From the NCBI GenBank assembly GCA_000310025.1, contig FN649003.1:69808-133807 (forward strand): 64,000 bases of DNA, read 5' to 3'. The notes under the pieces were generated by a model. The model worked only from the letters and a program-made list of their open reading frames with translations, had not been told where the DNA came from and made no database searches. The stretch comes from Ectocarpus siliculosus (lineage: Eukaryota > Sar > Phaeophyceae > Ectocarpales > Ectocarpaceae). This document shows, one piece after another, positions 35,334 through 47,599 of the stretch (its first letter is position 1; every line of letters starts with the position of its first letter). The position numbers and the translations under genes were made by a program.

Positions 35334-38258
35334 ATGGCGAGTATCTTCATTTCGTGCGTGGTATTGGCCACTGCGGTGTTTTGCGGACGCTCGGCAGCGG
35401 AGGAGGTGGCCCCTGGACCTGCGGTGTCCAGACGGCTTCCGGCGATTACACCCAAGGCAACATGTGCCGACTGGATGAAGTGGATACCTCCTCGCTCGGA
35501 TCCCGCTATCGTGATGCAAGTGCGTAATCCCTAAGTTAGTTAGTTAGTACCGGCCGCCAACAGGCAAACCGTACCAATACATCGGCCTTGATTGACTTGA
35601 GCGCCACCACGAACAAGCGCAGTTGTGCACCCAGCAGCAGGTTAGTGTTCTCACATCTGTACCAGGTTTCGGCACGCGGACCATCTCAACCTCAATGACA
35701 TGCAGCCCATATGCGGATGTATCAGGCGAAATACTACACAGGGAACCAACGCCGTATGTACCGGAATGCCTGTTTGTTACTGCCTTGTTGTCTCATCCAA
35801 GCCTTCTCCGATAAAATCTGACAGGACTGGCACTGCAGCCACCAAGTTGTTCGTGATTTCGTGATTTCCACAGTTTTTTTACGTCCGTCGGCGCTGTGCC
35901 GAGCAAATGTTGTTTTGGTGTACATTCGGTTCCCAATTTTCATTTTTTTTCGAGACTTGAGAAAAAGACCCGTTATTGCTGTTTGTGTGTGAGCTGTGAG
36001 CTCACGAAGATTCGACTCGTTGGAACGTTACGTTGGCAGCAATAAAGTGAGCCACCGAGACAACAACTTGGAAAACAAGAGACATCCCGTCTCCTGTGAT
36101 AGGATTTGGACACGGCGGAGCTCTCCCTTCCCCATTGACTTGTTTGACTACCTAATTACAGCGACAGTTCGACTATACTGCTCCTGTGGGTTTGATTGTA
36201 AGCTGGTTGGATGACGGTGAAAGTCAAGGAGCGGGTCCACGAATGCCGAGCGCAATAGTTGTACCCAACCTTCCCCGATTTGTTTCGGCGGGTGGTATGT
36301 AGTGATGGTGATTGCCACAGGGGAAAACAGGGTCTCGCATTCAGGCATGCACGTAATATATGTGTCAACTGCTGTACAGCCAGTTCATGTGGTGTAGTCA
36401 TCATGTACTCACACATACCGTCGCGGTGCTTATATTTACCCGTACCGCGTCTGTCTTTGTCATTGAACGCTTGTAGCATACTTTTAGTTCATATTCCCTT
36501 CATATACTCGACTTTAGTTTACAGAAACGAATCGTTTGAATGCCCAGACGGGTATGTATGCGTGTGACCGTATGAATGACCAGACACGTATGTATGCATA
36601 TGATCGTATCATGTGCTCGGTCTGCTTAGACTTTGTGTCTACGACGTGGAGTCTACAACTTGGCGTCATGTACATCTGCATGTGTGTGATGTGACCGTCG
36701 GACGTCATCTATCTTACTGGATTTTTCCTTACCGGCCCTCCCGCTTTGCCTTCCTTTTATGCGCCTGCCACCAAACTGCTATCTCTCGCTTGCACCGTTT
36801 CAGGTTGTGAGCAGGCACTACTTGGAATTGGAGCGAAATTTTATTCGGCTGATGGAGCTCAACTCGGCCTTGACCCGCGACCACCTATACCTCATGTGCA
36901 TGGACAACGTGTCGGTGCACTTCTTCGAATCTTCCATGAACATCCGCTGCATCCCTCTTACCGCGTTCGACTTCCCGTCCCATGCGGAGATCTGGGTTTT
37001 GAGGGCCCGTGTGGTGTCTTGCCTGGTGAGCAGGGTGTATCGTTGGTCTGTGGGCGCAGATATCCCGCGGGTCACAATTTTCAACATCAAGATTTGACCC
37101 ATCAAGCGCGCGTCTAATCCTATTTCCATTCATCTATGCAGGCATATTTATTGGAATTGCGGTTCCACGCGCATGGTACTAGTGCTGTAGGTCTGCGATG
37201 ATTTTCTGCCCGCCTGAATGCGGGAGATATGGATATCCACTGGGTCGATCTCCTGCTTAAGGTCGTGCTAGATTTTCACCGTCTCATATTTCCTGCGAGA
37301 CCAGGTACATGCAGTACAGCAGTAGTGTAGTCTGTATTTCGTGCAGGTTACACAGACACTTGATACCTGGATCTGGGAGATCGTCCCGCCATTCCTTCCA
37401 TAGATAGGCTGGAGGTGGTGCATCACGCAACACCTTTCGACGACCTGTACCTCTGGCCACCCGTGACGACATGTCCATGGGACTTGGCCGCGAAGATTGC
37501 ATTACTTATGCGCATCCTGATTGCAGCATACACCTTCCTCTGCCCACCCTGCAGGTGGAAGCGGGCCAAGATGTGATAATGTCCGATGCAGATGCTCTGT
37601 GGCTGGACGACCCGTTCAAGGATTTCAACCTTCCTCGCGTAATCGACAGCAGCGTCGTCGCGTCTAGGGGGAAATTCCCCAAGCCGCTTGGTCTAGAATG
37701 GGGGGCGACGATGTGCATGGGTTTTGTTCTTTTTCGAGCGACCGGGAGAGGGGTTGTGGGAGAGTTCCTCGAAGTCATGGATGCCCTGGTTCACAAGAAC
37801 AAGGACGACCAGGTCTCGGTGAGTGCGTGAAAAAATGCAGGTGTGAACATGAAGCATATGTCTGTATCTGTGGAACGTCATCCCCCAACTGCAACTGTTA
37901 TCACATCCAGCTGTGCCGTGATGGTGATGTGATTAATTAACCCTTTGCCGACTGCACTCAAATTCAGGTTAATCTGGCGGCCGAGACCCTGGGGATAGTG
38001 TGGGATCAGGAGAGCGACATGCGCTACGTAGAGAGTGACTCTTTCGGCTTCGGGACCATTGACACTCTTGTCGACGAAAACAATCAGCCATTCTCGGTGA
38101 CGTTACTGCCTCACAACGCGTACACCCGCGTCTGCGACGAGACACCAATTTCCAACAAAACTGTCGTGGCGCATTGTTGGGCACCCAAGACAGCCGACAG
38201 CAAGACTGGTTGGATGGTGCAATCTAAGCTCTGGTTCAGTGACAATGAAACACGCTGA
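35334..38258 (+). CDS. Nucleotide-sugar transferase (PF03407/GT77-like), four exons
   Basis: Exons are 35334-35519, 36804-37025, 37555-37812 and 37968-38258, all joined in phase 0 with GT-AG borders (318 residues). Each segment aligns with the intronless paralogue at 27417. The protein starts with a signal peptide (MASIFISCVVLATAVFCG). The SDADALW motif (DxD) opens the third exon, followed by VASRGKFP and WGATMCMGFVLFR. The C-terminal exon ends with TLLPHNAYTR and a TVVAHCW motif, like TVVAHCI in the paralogue. This family transfers sugars from nucleotide donors onto cell-wall or extracellular glycans; acceptor and sugar are unknown. Spacing to the LINE is under 200 bp, head to head, so the promoter region may be partly LINE-derived. 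The first intron (1.3 kb) has no further feature I can identify. Confidence 0.88.
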
Positions 38259-38930
38259 GATGAGGGCAGCGGAGAGACGTGCCGAAGGCAAAGGGTGGGT
38301 GTCTGTCACCAGCATCCGCTCTGTAATCCATGGGGAAAGAGCTCCGCCCAGTCGTCGAGAATCGAGAGCCCATGACGTTTGCTACAGAGTAGGCGATTGG
38401 CTGCATCTATCTGCAGCCCGTGCTGCTACGCTTAGCTTTACATGGATCATGAATGATGGGAGTTTGTAGCAGACGTACCACCTTTCAATATCCGAGGCCC
38501 GTGGGAGTTCGGTGGTCTACTACGGTAGACGGTTCGGCACAGCTGGAATTCTTTGAGCGAGGCGCATGTACGGCATACACACGCCGATCGTAACGACTGC
38601 TTCGTCGTCATAGTACAGAAAGCGTCTAAATGATGACAAGTAAATCGGCAAGAAAGCGGCTTGCTTGCTTCGTAACGTCCTTCTGGTAGACAACGGAATA
38701 TATCATTTGTTTGTGTTAGACTGTGAAGTTTGGAGTCGGACGAATGAAATTGATTTTTTTGTGAAATGGTAATGAAAGTATCACTGGGGGAAACTCTCGT
38801 TTGGCATGCCTCCCGGCCATCCAAGAACGCGTGGTGGGTGTAAGAATATTTGGGACGGTGCAGTCCCTTTCGTGCAGTTTTGTGGAGTGGTATCGCATCA
38901 TCGGACGTTTCCCGATTCCTCACCGCGGTT
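38259..38930. other. Intergenic, no recognisable gene
   Basis: Presumed 3' UTR of the upstream glycosyltransferase and spacer. A minus-strand frame (38447-39091, 214 codons) overlaps plus-strand exons of the next locus and has no motif, so I treat it as a shadow. Confidence 0.35.
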
Positions 38931-38989
38931 CTTGTGTCGTAGCGGAGGCATGAGCGAGTGGAGTACCGTAGAGTTCGCAGAGCATAGGC

Positions 38990-40772
38990 GACATGCTGAC
39001 CAAGCACTGTGCTCAGTTCACGAAACAACGTGCAAAATTTCTCCCGCACGAAGTAGCCCTTTTGTCGGGGTGGGGGTGGATGTTCCCACATCCAACAAAC
39101 ACACCGGCGAAGATCGCGATGGAGAGCTTGATTTTACGTTTTCGCCCTTTGTTGCTTGTCTTTCGTGGAGTGTTTGTCTGGTTTCCAGGCGGTCGTGTCG
39201 TTTTTTTCGGATTCGAACTTCTCACGGTTTCGGACGAGTAATGTCGTAAAGCTGCAGTGGGAGTATTTTTCCGATTTGGCCATGTTTACAGTTGATGATA
39301 TTCGAAAGAAGCCTATCTGGGAGACGAAGTGGGCTATTGTCTGTACGGTGATATCACGAGTAACATATTTTCCTTATTCGAGTGCGGCGAATTTCTTCTT
39401 GTCCATCCTGTGAGGGGCATTATTGTTGGTCGTACTTGGTTTTTTGCTTTTGGTGAAAAGTGAGATGTTCTTGAGTTGGAGATTCTCGTCACGAACGGCC
39501 CAATCTCCCCAACGTCCGTCGAGGACCGATTCACTCTTGTTGCATTCAGGGACGAAGAGAACCTGGTTTGGGTGGAACCCAAAACGGGGTTCAACCTTCC
39601 ACAAAATGAAACATGCGGTGCGTATGACCAATAACAGACGGTCGAACTGCTAACGACCACGTGCCGGCCGTTTCATACTCACCAGTGCAATGACGCACAG
39701 ACGATTGCAAAGAACTGTCGAAATGGCCTATTACGGAATTATTGTGCAGTATTCGCGGTAGGTATTTTGGCCAGCTCTATCCCGAGTCTGTGCGCCAGTG
39801 ATGGAGATCGCGTATCGAATTGCCACATTCGATACCGATTTATCGGCGATACTCAATATCGAAATCGCTGAATTATATTGCCGATATGTCGATACCGTAT
39901 CGAGATCGAATATCGAATATCGACGATACCGATACCGATATTTTCAGAAACGGGGCCCCCAAACTAGCACATACCTAGCTTTAGTTGATAGCACGGGGCC
40001 CCCCTATTATGTGCCCAGCTTGCGAGGTGCACTTCACACATCACACACCACACCCTCTGTCCTCTGCGCACCACGCCCGGTCCCGCATACCACACAAACC
40101 AGGACATGAGCCCTTCAACTTTCGGATTGGATGCAGGCGGATATGATTTTGCACCACTGTAGTGCAGTTGTAGTGTGTAACATGTAACGTAGCTCTGACT
40201 TGTTTTTTGTCCTTCATTCTTCTTGGCGTTTTTTTCTGCATGTCGTGCTACCTGGGTCAGTCAGTCAGTGCAGGTATAAGACTACATGCTTCCAGTCTGA
40301 GGGTCCTCGTCCATTTGTTAGACAGGAAAATGAATACTCACTTATTGTTTCGTTTGACGGAAAGATCAATTCCATTTATTTTTCTACTGATGATGATACT
40401 TCCACACACAAAAACGCGTCGCCGAATACACTACTACCTCTCAGCAGTGTGTCATCGTACGTATCGTCGTGCCTGCAGGTGCATTGACTATAGACCATGA
40501 TCAATCAATCATGATGTGCAAAGAAAGACAGGAAGACACGGGTCATTTTGTTGTAGCCGCTCGAGTTTCTCTGGGCAATATCGATATCGAAATATCGATA
40601 ATCGGAGTATCGGTCACTTTCGTGAGTATCGGGAAAAAATCGACTATCGGAATTTTGTGTCGAGATTTTGAAATATCGTATCGGCACCCATGTCGCCGGC
40701 GATCTCCATCACTGCTGTGCGCCCTTGGATCCGGCGGGACACGTTCGTTTCCGAGGGCGTACATCAGAGGGG
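38990..40772 (+). pseudogene. Unrecognised multi-exon gene interrupted by a hAT element
   Basis: Two exons look real. The exon at 39190-39349 encodes KLQWEYFSDLAMFTVDDIRK and starts after a TTTCCAG acceptor. The exon at 39476-39617 encodes SPTSVEDRFTLVAFRDEENL and ends at TGCG|gtgcgt, phase 1. An upstream exon ending near 39065 (KFLPHEVALLSG) is likely. The next exon seems to start at 39750 after TTGTGCAG, in matching phase, and to resume after the element, ending at 40772 (GGGG|gtaagt). Removing 39796-40714 and one copy of the 8-bp duplication leaves that exon open. An alternative acceptor at about 39774 gives another open frame, so the exact peptide is uncertain. Downstream exons were not found. 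I do not recognise the family. Whether the element is spliced out or kills the gene cannot be told. Confidence 0.45.
39796..40714. mobile_element. hAT-type non-autonomous element, 919 bp, with 8-bp target duplication
   Basis: The ends are a perfect 16-bp inverted repeat (CAGTGATGGAGATCGC at 39796-39811 and its complement at 40699-40714). The element is flanked by an exact 8-bp direct repeat, CTGTGCGC, at 39788-39795 and 40715-40722. The CAGTG-type terminus and 8-bp duplication are hallmarks of the hAT superfamily. Subterminal regions on both sides are packed with degenerate TATCGATA words (39812-39945 and 40580-40690), likely transposase-binding repeats. An internal pair of GGGGCCCCC motifs lies at 39953 and 40003. 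There is no transposase frame, so it would need a partner element to move. Confidence 0.92.
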
Positions 40773-40859
40773 GTAAGTGCAAGTCCGCGTGCCCCGAAAT
40801 CTTATGCTCAGAGCAACGTGGAGGACTCGCGACGATGGTGGTGCAAAAATAATATCGAA

Positions 40860-42580
40860 CAGGGGAGGCAGCAGAGCAATAGTGGCACCGCTCGCTGCCG
40901 TCATGCACAGCGAAATATTGTCTACCGCCATCTGTGGCGTTCACTGCTCGATATCTGTTCTTCAAGAGACTCGTCTGGCATGCTTGCACACAAGTGAAAG
41001 ATGTATCGCTATCTGGACAATCCTGTTGACTGGACGGCACTGAAACGCACCAGTATTTTTGTTCTCTGCCTTGCTGCTGGGTGCTTTATTATGTGCGTTT
41101 GGGCCATGAATTTTCTGCGGTGCACACACAAACTATTGGTTTGGCGTCCTCAAAAATGGTACTTGATGTGTTGGTTATACTAATGTATTTGTACAGGGTG
41201 TGAACGGTTTGTAAGATTGACGGCAACATTATGGAAGCAACATACGCGCGATTCCGTTCTCAGAGAATCAACAGAGTGGGTGCCGCCCATACATTCAAGA
41301 TGCCTTGCTGCAACGCTTAGTGCTTGGAGAGACTTTGCACCAGTTGCAACAACAGGGGCAGGGGAAGAGCGGAGGCAGCGCCACAACCGCGTGGCAATCC
41401 GTGTGAAAAACATCACGCTTCAAACTCACTCGATACTTACCAATCCCGTTTAAAATAAAATCGGCTTGAACAGGCATGGCGTAAGGAGAATTGCGTAAGG
41501 AGAATATCTGTGCCGTCCCTTGTCGTCCCAAACTCAGTTGGCTTACATGTCTCGTACTGAATCCGATCCGGTCTGATACAATTCCGTGTCCCCATACACG
41601 GTTATGTATCATTTCGATGTTTTTCGTGTTTCGGCACAACTGGCTATTTCGGCAGAATGCTTTCTCAGGGTTTCTTATCAGGTGCACAGAGGAGGTTCGT
41701 CGGCGCAATATTGCGCGTGGTCTGGGACCGCCACGCATCCGTGGCACGTGCAATCCGCGCCAAAAGAAGCCCCGACTGGCAATATTCCGCGGGGAGGCAC
41801 TCCGAACGAAAAGTCTTCGCAAGGAATACAACACAATTTTTCCATTAAGTACCAAGAATAGATTATGCGCAACCCATACACGTTACCACAGACCACGAGA
41901 AACACGGTACTCATACAAAGGAGCGACCTATGAAATGCACCGGGTTACAGCAGAAGTATCTGCGGCGAAGGGGCCGCTGGCTTAAACGCACACACTCGCG
42001 CAGACGAGAACGGTTCACGACGCAATTAAAAAAAACGTTGTTGACATCTCGCACTGACGCACTTTCTGCAGGTTGTACGGAAACCGGCACTGCCGAACGT
42101 TGACATCCACCGATGCAACCGTGATAGCATTGGCCATGCCCTCATGCGTCACCCGCAGGAAGCAAGCCACCAGACTCCCGAAGGGGAGCCCTGTGTAGAT
42201 CCTCACGGTTTCTCAAACGGCTCGTAGAGTCTACACTCCCGCGGAGTGATCGGCGCAAATCTTTCCAGGGTTTCTTTCGCCCATGTCTCGTCGTTGCACC
42301 TGGGAACCAAAAGGGAAACATGGGGCAGGGAGGCAGGGAGTGTCTCGAATCGTGAGCATCGAATCATACACCGGTCAGGTGTCCAAGCCTAATTCACTCC
42401 AACCAAATCCCAACGGCACAGTCAAGTTGTGGGAAAAGATTGCCGTGGACAGCCTGAACAACAGCTTCGCGGAGCCATGGTGCCATATATAAGAGGACAA
42501 AATATCTCAAGGAAAACGACCAAAACGATCACGTTTTCGCCCCGACCCTACCAAAGCTATGTACACACCCCGAACAAACA
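40860..42580. other. No recognisable gene
   Basis: Overlapping frames of 164 codons (41491-41985, plus) and 186 codons (41295-41855, minus) compete, with no motif in either. One may be real, but nothing in the sequence decides it. Confidence 0.3.
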
Positions 42581-42587
42581 TCCAGAC

Positions 42588-45500
42588 CTACCTGTGATCT
42601 AGCGGCTCGTAGGTGGCCAGCTGTGCTGCCACCAAGGGGTGGTGCAGCAACCCAGCTTCCCTCAGCCGTTCGCAGAACTTGGCCGAAACAAACTCGTGAA
42701 GAGCTTCGTCGACCGCGTTGGCGCTGCTGGCCGCCTCCCTCAGCTCGGGTGTGATGTGCTTTATCCCTTCTTCGTGCTTCGCGCCGGTGTTTTGGCGCGA
42801 GCGACCCGAGGCAGCGGGAGCTTCGGGCGGCGCGGGTGCATCTGCGTCTCCAATCGACGGCACTAAAAAATCCCACCGGGGAGGGAGATAGGGGGGAGAG
42901 AGGGAGGGAGAGAGCAGCCAAAATAAAAAGGGACAGCAATTGTGGGATTCGTATGTGAGAATATGGAAAAAACACAAACAACTGCTCTTAAGAACATGCC
43001 CCGGATTGAATGTGTTCTCCTCATTATATATGGCCACGCGGGGCGCATTCACAGGGACCTCCGACGTTCAGCTGCAGGATATATACCTACTTCTGTCCTT
43101 TTCAGAACTCCGAGGGATGACGCAAAAACATCATTTGCATGAAAATGACACCTCGTGGCGTTCTCGATGGTGAAGAGGGCCGAAGAAAAAAACGAAAAAA
43201 AATATCGACGGGGAGGCGGTGGTCTCTTCGTTTTCGATGGTCCTTTCCCCGATACACACACAATACACTCAATTTGTGGTAGGCCTCTCGCTGAAACTCA
43301 TGACGTCGGCTCCTCAACAACCCTTCCGAGAAAATGTACATGAGTGCCGACGTCGCTCGATCTTTTTTTTGTGAGTCCAGCGATACTATTCACGACTCCG
43401 TCGTTATGCACCGGCACGCCTGCCACAACACGACAGACTCGTGTGGTTGTCAGCAACATTACAGTGGAGGCGGGGTTGCATTGAAGCCAACGGAATGAAT
43501 AAAAAGTACAAAAACGACGGCGACCGATGCGGGAACAACATCCTCCACGATAGCCAAAGAAACTCTACTTTATGGCATCAACAAACTCCGCACAAATCAC
43601 ACCCACGTTGACGGTGCTGGCGCTTCGGAGCGGGGAAGAAATCTGCAGTCGGGCCCAGCCACGGCAAAGTCTCGAACAATAGAAGGACGGACGAATCCCA
43701 CGTCTCACTATAAATAACGAAAAATCGAGCGAAGGCAAAGACGGCGGGCGGGGCCAGGAACACGATGAGTGTGGGGGGGTATCTTTCGACGGGCACTCGT
43801 TTTCCCCTGACATGTCACCGAGGAGTTCGGCCGCAGGACACCTTGCCGTTTACGGGATGCCGAGTTCCACAATATGGCTGCTGTTGGCCGAGGTCTACGT
43901 GACAAACACCGGTATATAAGGTATCAGTCCTTGACGGGGTGCAAGACACCAACCACTAAATCACGTCAGGCTGTAAGATTTGACAGCAGTTCCATGGGGT
44001 GGGAGGTCAAACATATCGTGAACAAGAGCGGCCGGTTTGGTAGCGCCACTCCCAGACAATAACTCCTACCCGTCCTTGTCGTACGCAGCACCACAGCATC
44101 CAAAGACGCGGTTTCTTACTCACCACATGGTGACGAAGTTCAAGTTGCACGCGCCCCTTATCACGGACTCCAGGTCTTCCACGCACACCCCCTCCCCGCC
44201 TTCATCCTGATCCTTGTCCATGCAGAGCCTGATGCCGCCTTTGTAGGCGTCGTGGCCCGACACCATTCTCGCCGCGATGTTCTGGAACTTCCGAGTGGTT
44301 ATCATTTTCTGAAAACAGGCCTCGTAGTCCTGCGTGTGGTTCGAGCGGAGTCGTGGGAAGGCGACGGTGTTGAAGTCATTGGTTTCTTGGCGTGGCTGGA
44401 ATCAATTGGCGTAAAACTGGCGCCTAGAGCAAGGACTGGATCCCCCGCAACCTACTCGACGAACAATACCAAGCTTGTCAGGCCCTAGGCCAAGGTCAGG
44501 CACGACGTACTGCAGGATTTATTTTTTTCGTGCCAAATGAGTAAATGTTTTCTTGTTATAGGCCTAGGCAGTCCTCCTGCTGCCGTGGCCTCAGCGCGTG
44601 ACAAAGCTCTACAGTTTTAATGCAATGGCCAAGCAGGAGCCAACACACAAATCGGCAGCAACACAGGAGAGGTCGGTATGAGGTGAGTGCGAGATGATCG
44701 TTGACTTCGCCTCGACGTTTTTGCGAGCAATGAACAGCCGCCTGCCTTTCGAATAATGTGTACATTGTTGGGTACATCCCCCAAACTCGATCTGAAAAGG
44801 GCGTATCATTTGCTTTAGGGTTATATCAGAGGAAACTTCGAGTGTTCTAAACTATTCTCAGAAAAACGCGGACTTCACCCAAAACACCAATGTGCCGCAC
44901 AATTCGAGTTACATCGATAACATCGGTCAGAACGCAAGCAATCATCAGCCCTCGCACAAGCACGGCCTTTGGAGCAACTCGTTGGTGATAAACTTGCAGG
45001 GTTGAGGGGTGTGCCAGGGTTTTCTGCCCCGAAGTTATTCCAAGCATCCATCTCTAAATTTGCATTTATCTGCCTGCCTCGCCAACTCATGTGTGGTGGC
45101 TAACAAACCGCTGAGGGACCAAGTCAGGGTCACGGGCAAAAGGCGAGACAACACAGCAGGCCCGGTTCCAGGTCCAATCTCTCACCACGTCGTCCTTCCA
45201 TGCGCACGGAGGAGAGTGCGGATCAGTGTAGAAGAACCCCGAGACCATCCGGTCCACCACACCGCGGATGTTGGTCATCGAAAACACGCCAGGGTCCTCC
45301 AGCATCGCGGTCGTCGTCGGGTCCATCCTGTGGCTGGTGCACCCCGTCACCTGTGCAGTTTTGGGTGCAGTGACCAGCAAAGTCAGGCGGTGAGTTGGGT
45401 TGTTTACTCGACCTGGCGAGTAACGAAAAAAAAAACTCGTGAGGAACGGTGGTTCGCTCTGACAGGGATCGGGAAACGGAGGGGGAAAAGGTGTCAACAG

Positions 45501-47591
45501 GCGTTTGTCGCGCAGGGACGCGAGGCCGAAACCATGGTTTGCCGAAAGGTCGAGACAGCTAGTTCGAACTTCTGCCAGGCGATTTCCCAGCCCAAGCAAA
45601 GCCCACGCAGTCCACAATATATGCACACATGTAAAGAGAAAGGTCGTCTTGCAAGAGTTGGGTTAGGGAGGAAAGTTTGAAATAGGCACACACTCGACGG
45701 TTGCATCAACACATCACCATGGGGCACATGAGGCCTTCCAGCGGGCAACTCCCGGGAGGGTCTCCGGGGAACCGGCAGCAAGGGCCTCGAGGCACGCATC
45801 CGCCGAGCCGCCGTGCGATGACGCTGGCCTCGCTGCTGCCGGCCTTCGGCACCCTGATGAGCTTCGCAGAATAACACGCGGACATTTGCAGGAGCGACGA
45901 CCAGCACGCAGTTGTCGTTGTGATCGCACAGGATTGTGAGGGATGGCATGGAGGGGGGCACGAGCAGCATATTTATGGTGATAAAACTCCAGCTTGCGTC
46001 TCACGTTCAAAAGCGGCGAGCGGGGGGCGTGTGACAGAAGAAACGCAGGGGTCAGTGATGCTGCCTTGCCTTGGCATCGAACAGGTCAACCGGTTTCCCG
46101 AAAGAGCACGTGGATGATGCAACCTGTTCGACAGAGCTTCATCTAAGGGTCGAACACAGAGTACTCCATCCCCCGATGTTGATACTAGCACTCCTCTCTC
46201 GAGACGGTGTGGTGCGTGGTTCTCAAGCTCTAACCCGAGCTCCACTCAAGGCGGCAAGAGTCGTATGCCTTGCGTATGACGCACTCTGTCACAATGATAT
46301 ATTTAGTGTTAAGGGGAGTCGTTGCAGTGGACAGTCGCAGTGAGGGGATAACGAAAGTTGGTGCTTGCGTAGCTCTTGTCATCCACCGCAATTCGAAACC
46401 TGTAGTCTGGGCACACGTCACCGACCACGGTGGCGTCTTCCACAGCATCAGCATCCTCGGCAACCCCGAACGGCCTCCATCTGGAATGAACAGTAACGCT
46501 GTGCGCCGCCGCACAAGGTAGTCGGAACCACCGACCTGTCGCTGTACCTCTCCTTCCACGAGAGAGATGCGCCGCGGGTTTTCTGCTGCCCGCACCGCGA
46601 AACAACGTATATCCACCCATTCTGGTCGACGGACGGGGTCGACAACTTCCATCCCAACCCGATGTACAACGATACCCTGGATGTGTCCATGCGCTCTAGA
46701 GGTGCCGACGTTCGACTCCTTTCACTTGTTCACCACCGCTAAGACAATCGTCCTACTCCACATGAAGCCTGGACGGAACAGACCCTGCCCACCTGCAAGC
46801 CATCGAAGGCGAAGGCGTTCTCCTCGAAGGTGGCCGGCCTGCCGTTCCGGGCCTCAAAGCGCTCACGGGCGAGCTCGAGAAACGTAGAAGCCGTAGATTC
46901 TGTTCTCCGAAAGCGAACCGGCGCGGGCACGAGGACGCGGTAAAGGCAAGCAAGTCGAGACAATTGAGACGAACATGCACATTTCCGAGCGATAAGACCT
47001 GTGGTTGAAAGAGGGGGGCCGACACGACCGTCGACACCCCGAAGTGCGAAGTGTTGGGAAATCATAGTCACGTTTCTCGTTTTCAAGCTGTGGTAGCAGA
47101 GAATAGGAGCGATCGCTTAAGTGAACACCCGTTGCACGGGCCGCTCATCTGGTTGAACGCGGTGCACGCCAAGCGGTCCAACAGAGGTACCCAAGGAAAA
47201 AGAAACCGCATGCTGTCGTACAACCAAGAATCTGGCGTTCGTTATGTAAAACGGAAGAATAACAAAGGCTCCGCTTTATATACATTGTTAATATATCCCC
47301 TCGATCATACTCGTTCAATATATAGATGAACTTGGTGTGAGTTCGTACGATAACAAACCTACATTGTATACATATCATCGTAGAGTAGATACGAAGTTGG
47401 CGTGATCATATTTCGCCCTGGTGGCTCGGATATCTTGGTCGGGACTGAGACAAAATGCTTTCAAAGACGTGCTCATTCTGCTGTCTCGCTGGTCCTGCCT
47501 GTAAAAGATAAACAGAATTACCTTGTTCGCCAGCGTCAAACGCATGCGACGCCGCCAACACCAGCAGTCCGGGGAAACAACACCACCGCAT
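42588..47591 (-). CDS. Sulfotransferase, family-2 type (PF03567-like), seven exons
   Basis: Exons are 47591-47522, 46899-46793, 45861-45718, 45350-45186, 44308-44124, 43707-43607 and 42862-42588. All intron phases agree, giving 348 residues with stop at 42588. The start has a signal peptide (MRWCCFPGLLVLAASHAF). Exon 3 begins with a P-loop-like LIRVPKAGSSEASVIARR, the 5'-phosphosulfate site, comparable to VPKTGGTS in this family. Exon 4 has FSMTNIRGVVDRMVSGFFY, the position of the RDPxxRxxS 3'-phosphate motif. Exon 5 has ITTRKFQNIAARMVSGHDAY, exon 6 CETWDSSVLLLFE, and the last exon FCERLREAGLLHHPLV, typical of the C-terminus. It would transfer sulfate from PAPS to a polysaccharide in the Golgi. 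The Gly in place of Asp/Glu in the second motif is unusual. The second intron (46792-45862) holds a plus-strand exon-like frame. Family assignment is by motif memory, not search. Confidence 0.8.
46518..46701 (+). other. Exon-like open segment inside a sulfotransferase intron
   Basis: Between an AG at 46517 and a GT at 46702, a GC3-rich plus-strand frame encodes a plausible peptide with PFWSTDGVDNFHPNPMYND, including an N-glycosylation sequon (NDT). Frames open on both strands continue into 46300-46500. It may be a fragment of another secreted-protein gene nested in the intron, or a decayed copy. No function is assigned. Confidence 0.3.
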
Positions 47592-47599
47592 GCCGTTCG

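Noticed and set aside
45009-45680. Plus-strand open frame of 223 codons
   Set aside because: It lies antisense to a well-supported sulfotransferase exon (45350-45186), whose biased codons keep the opposite strand open.
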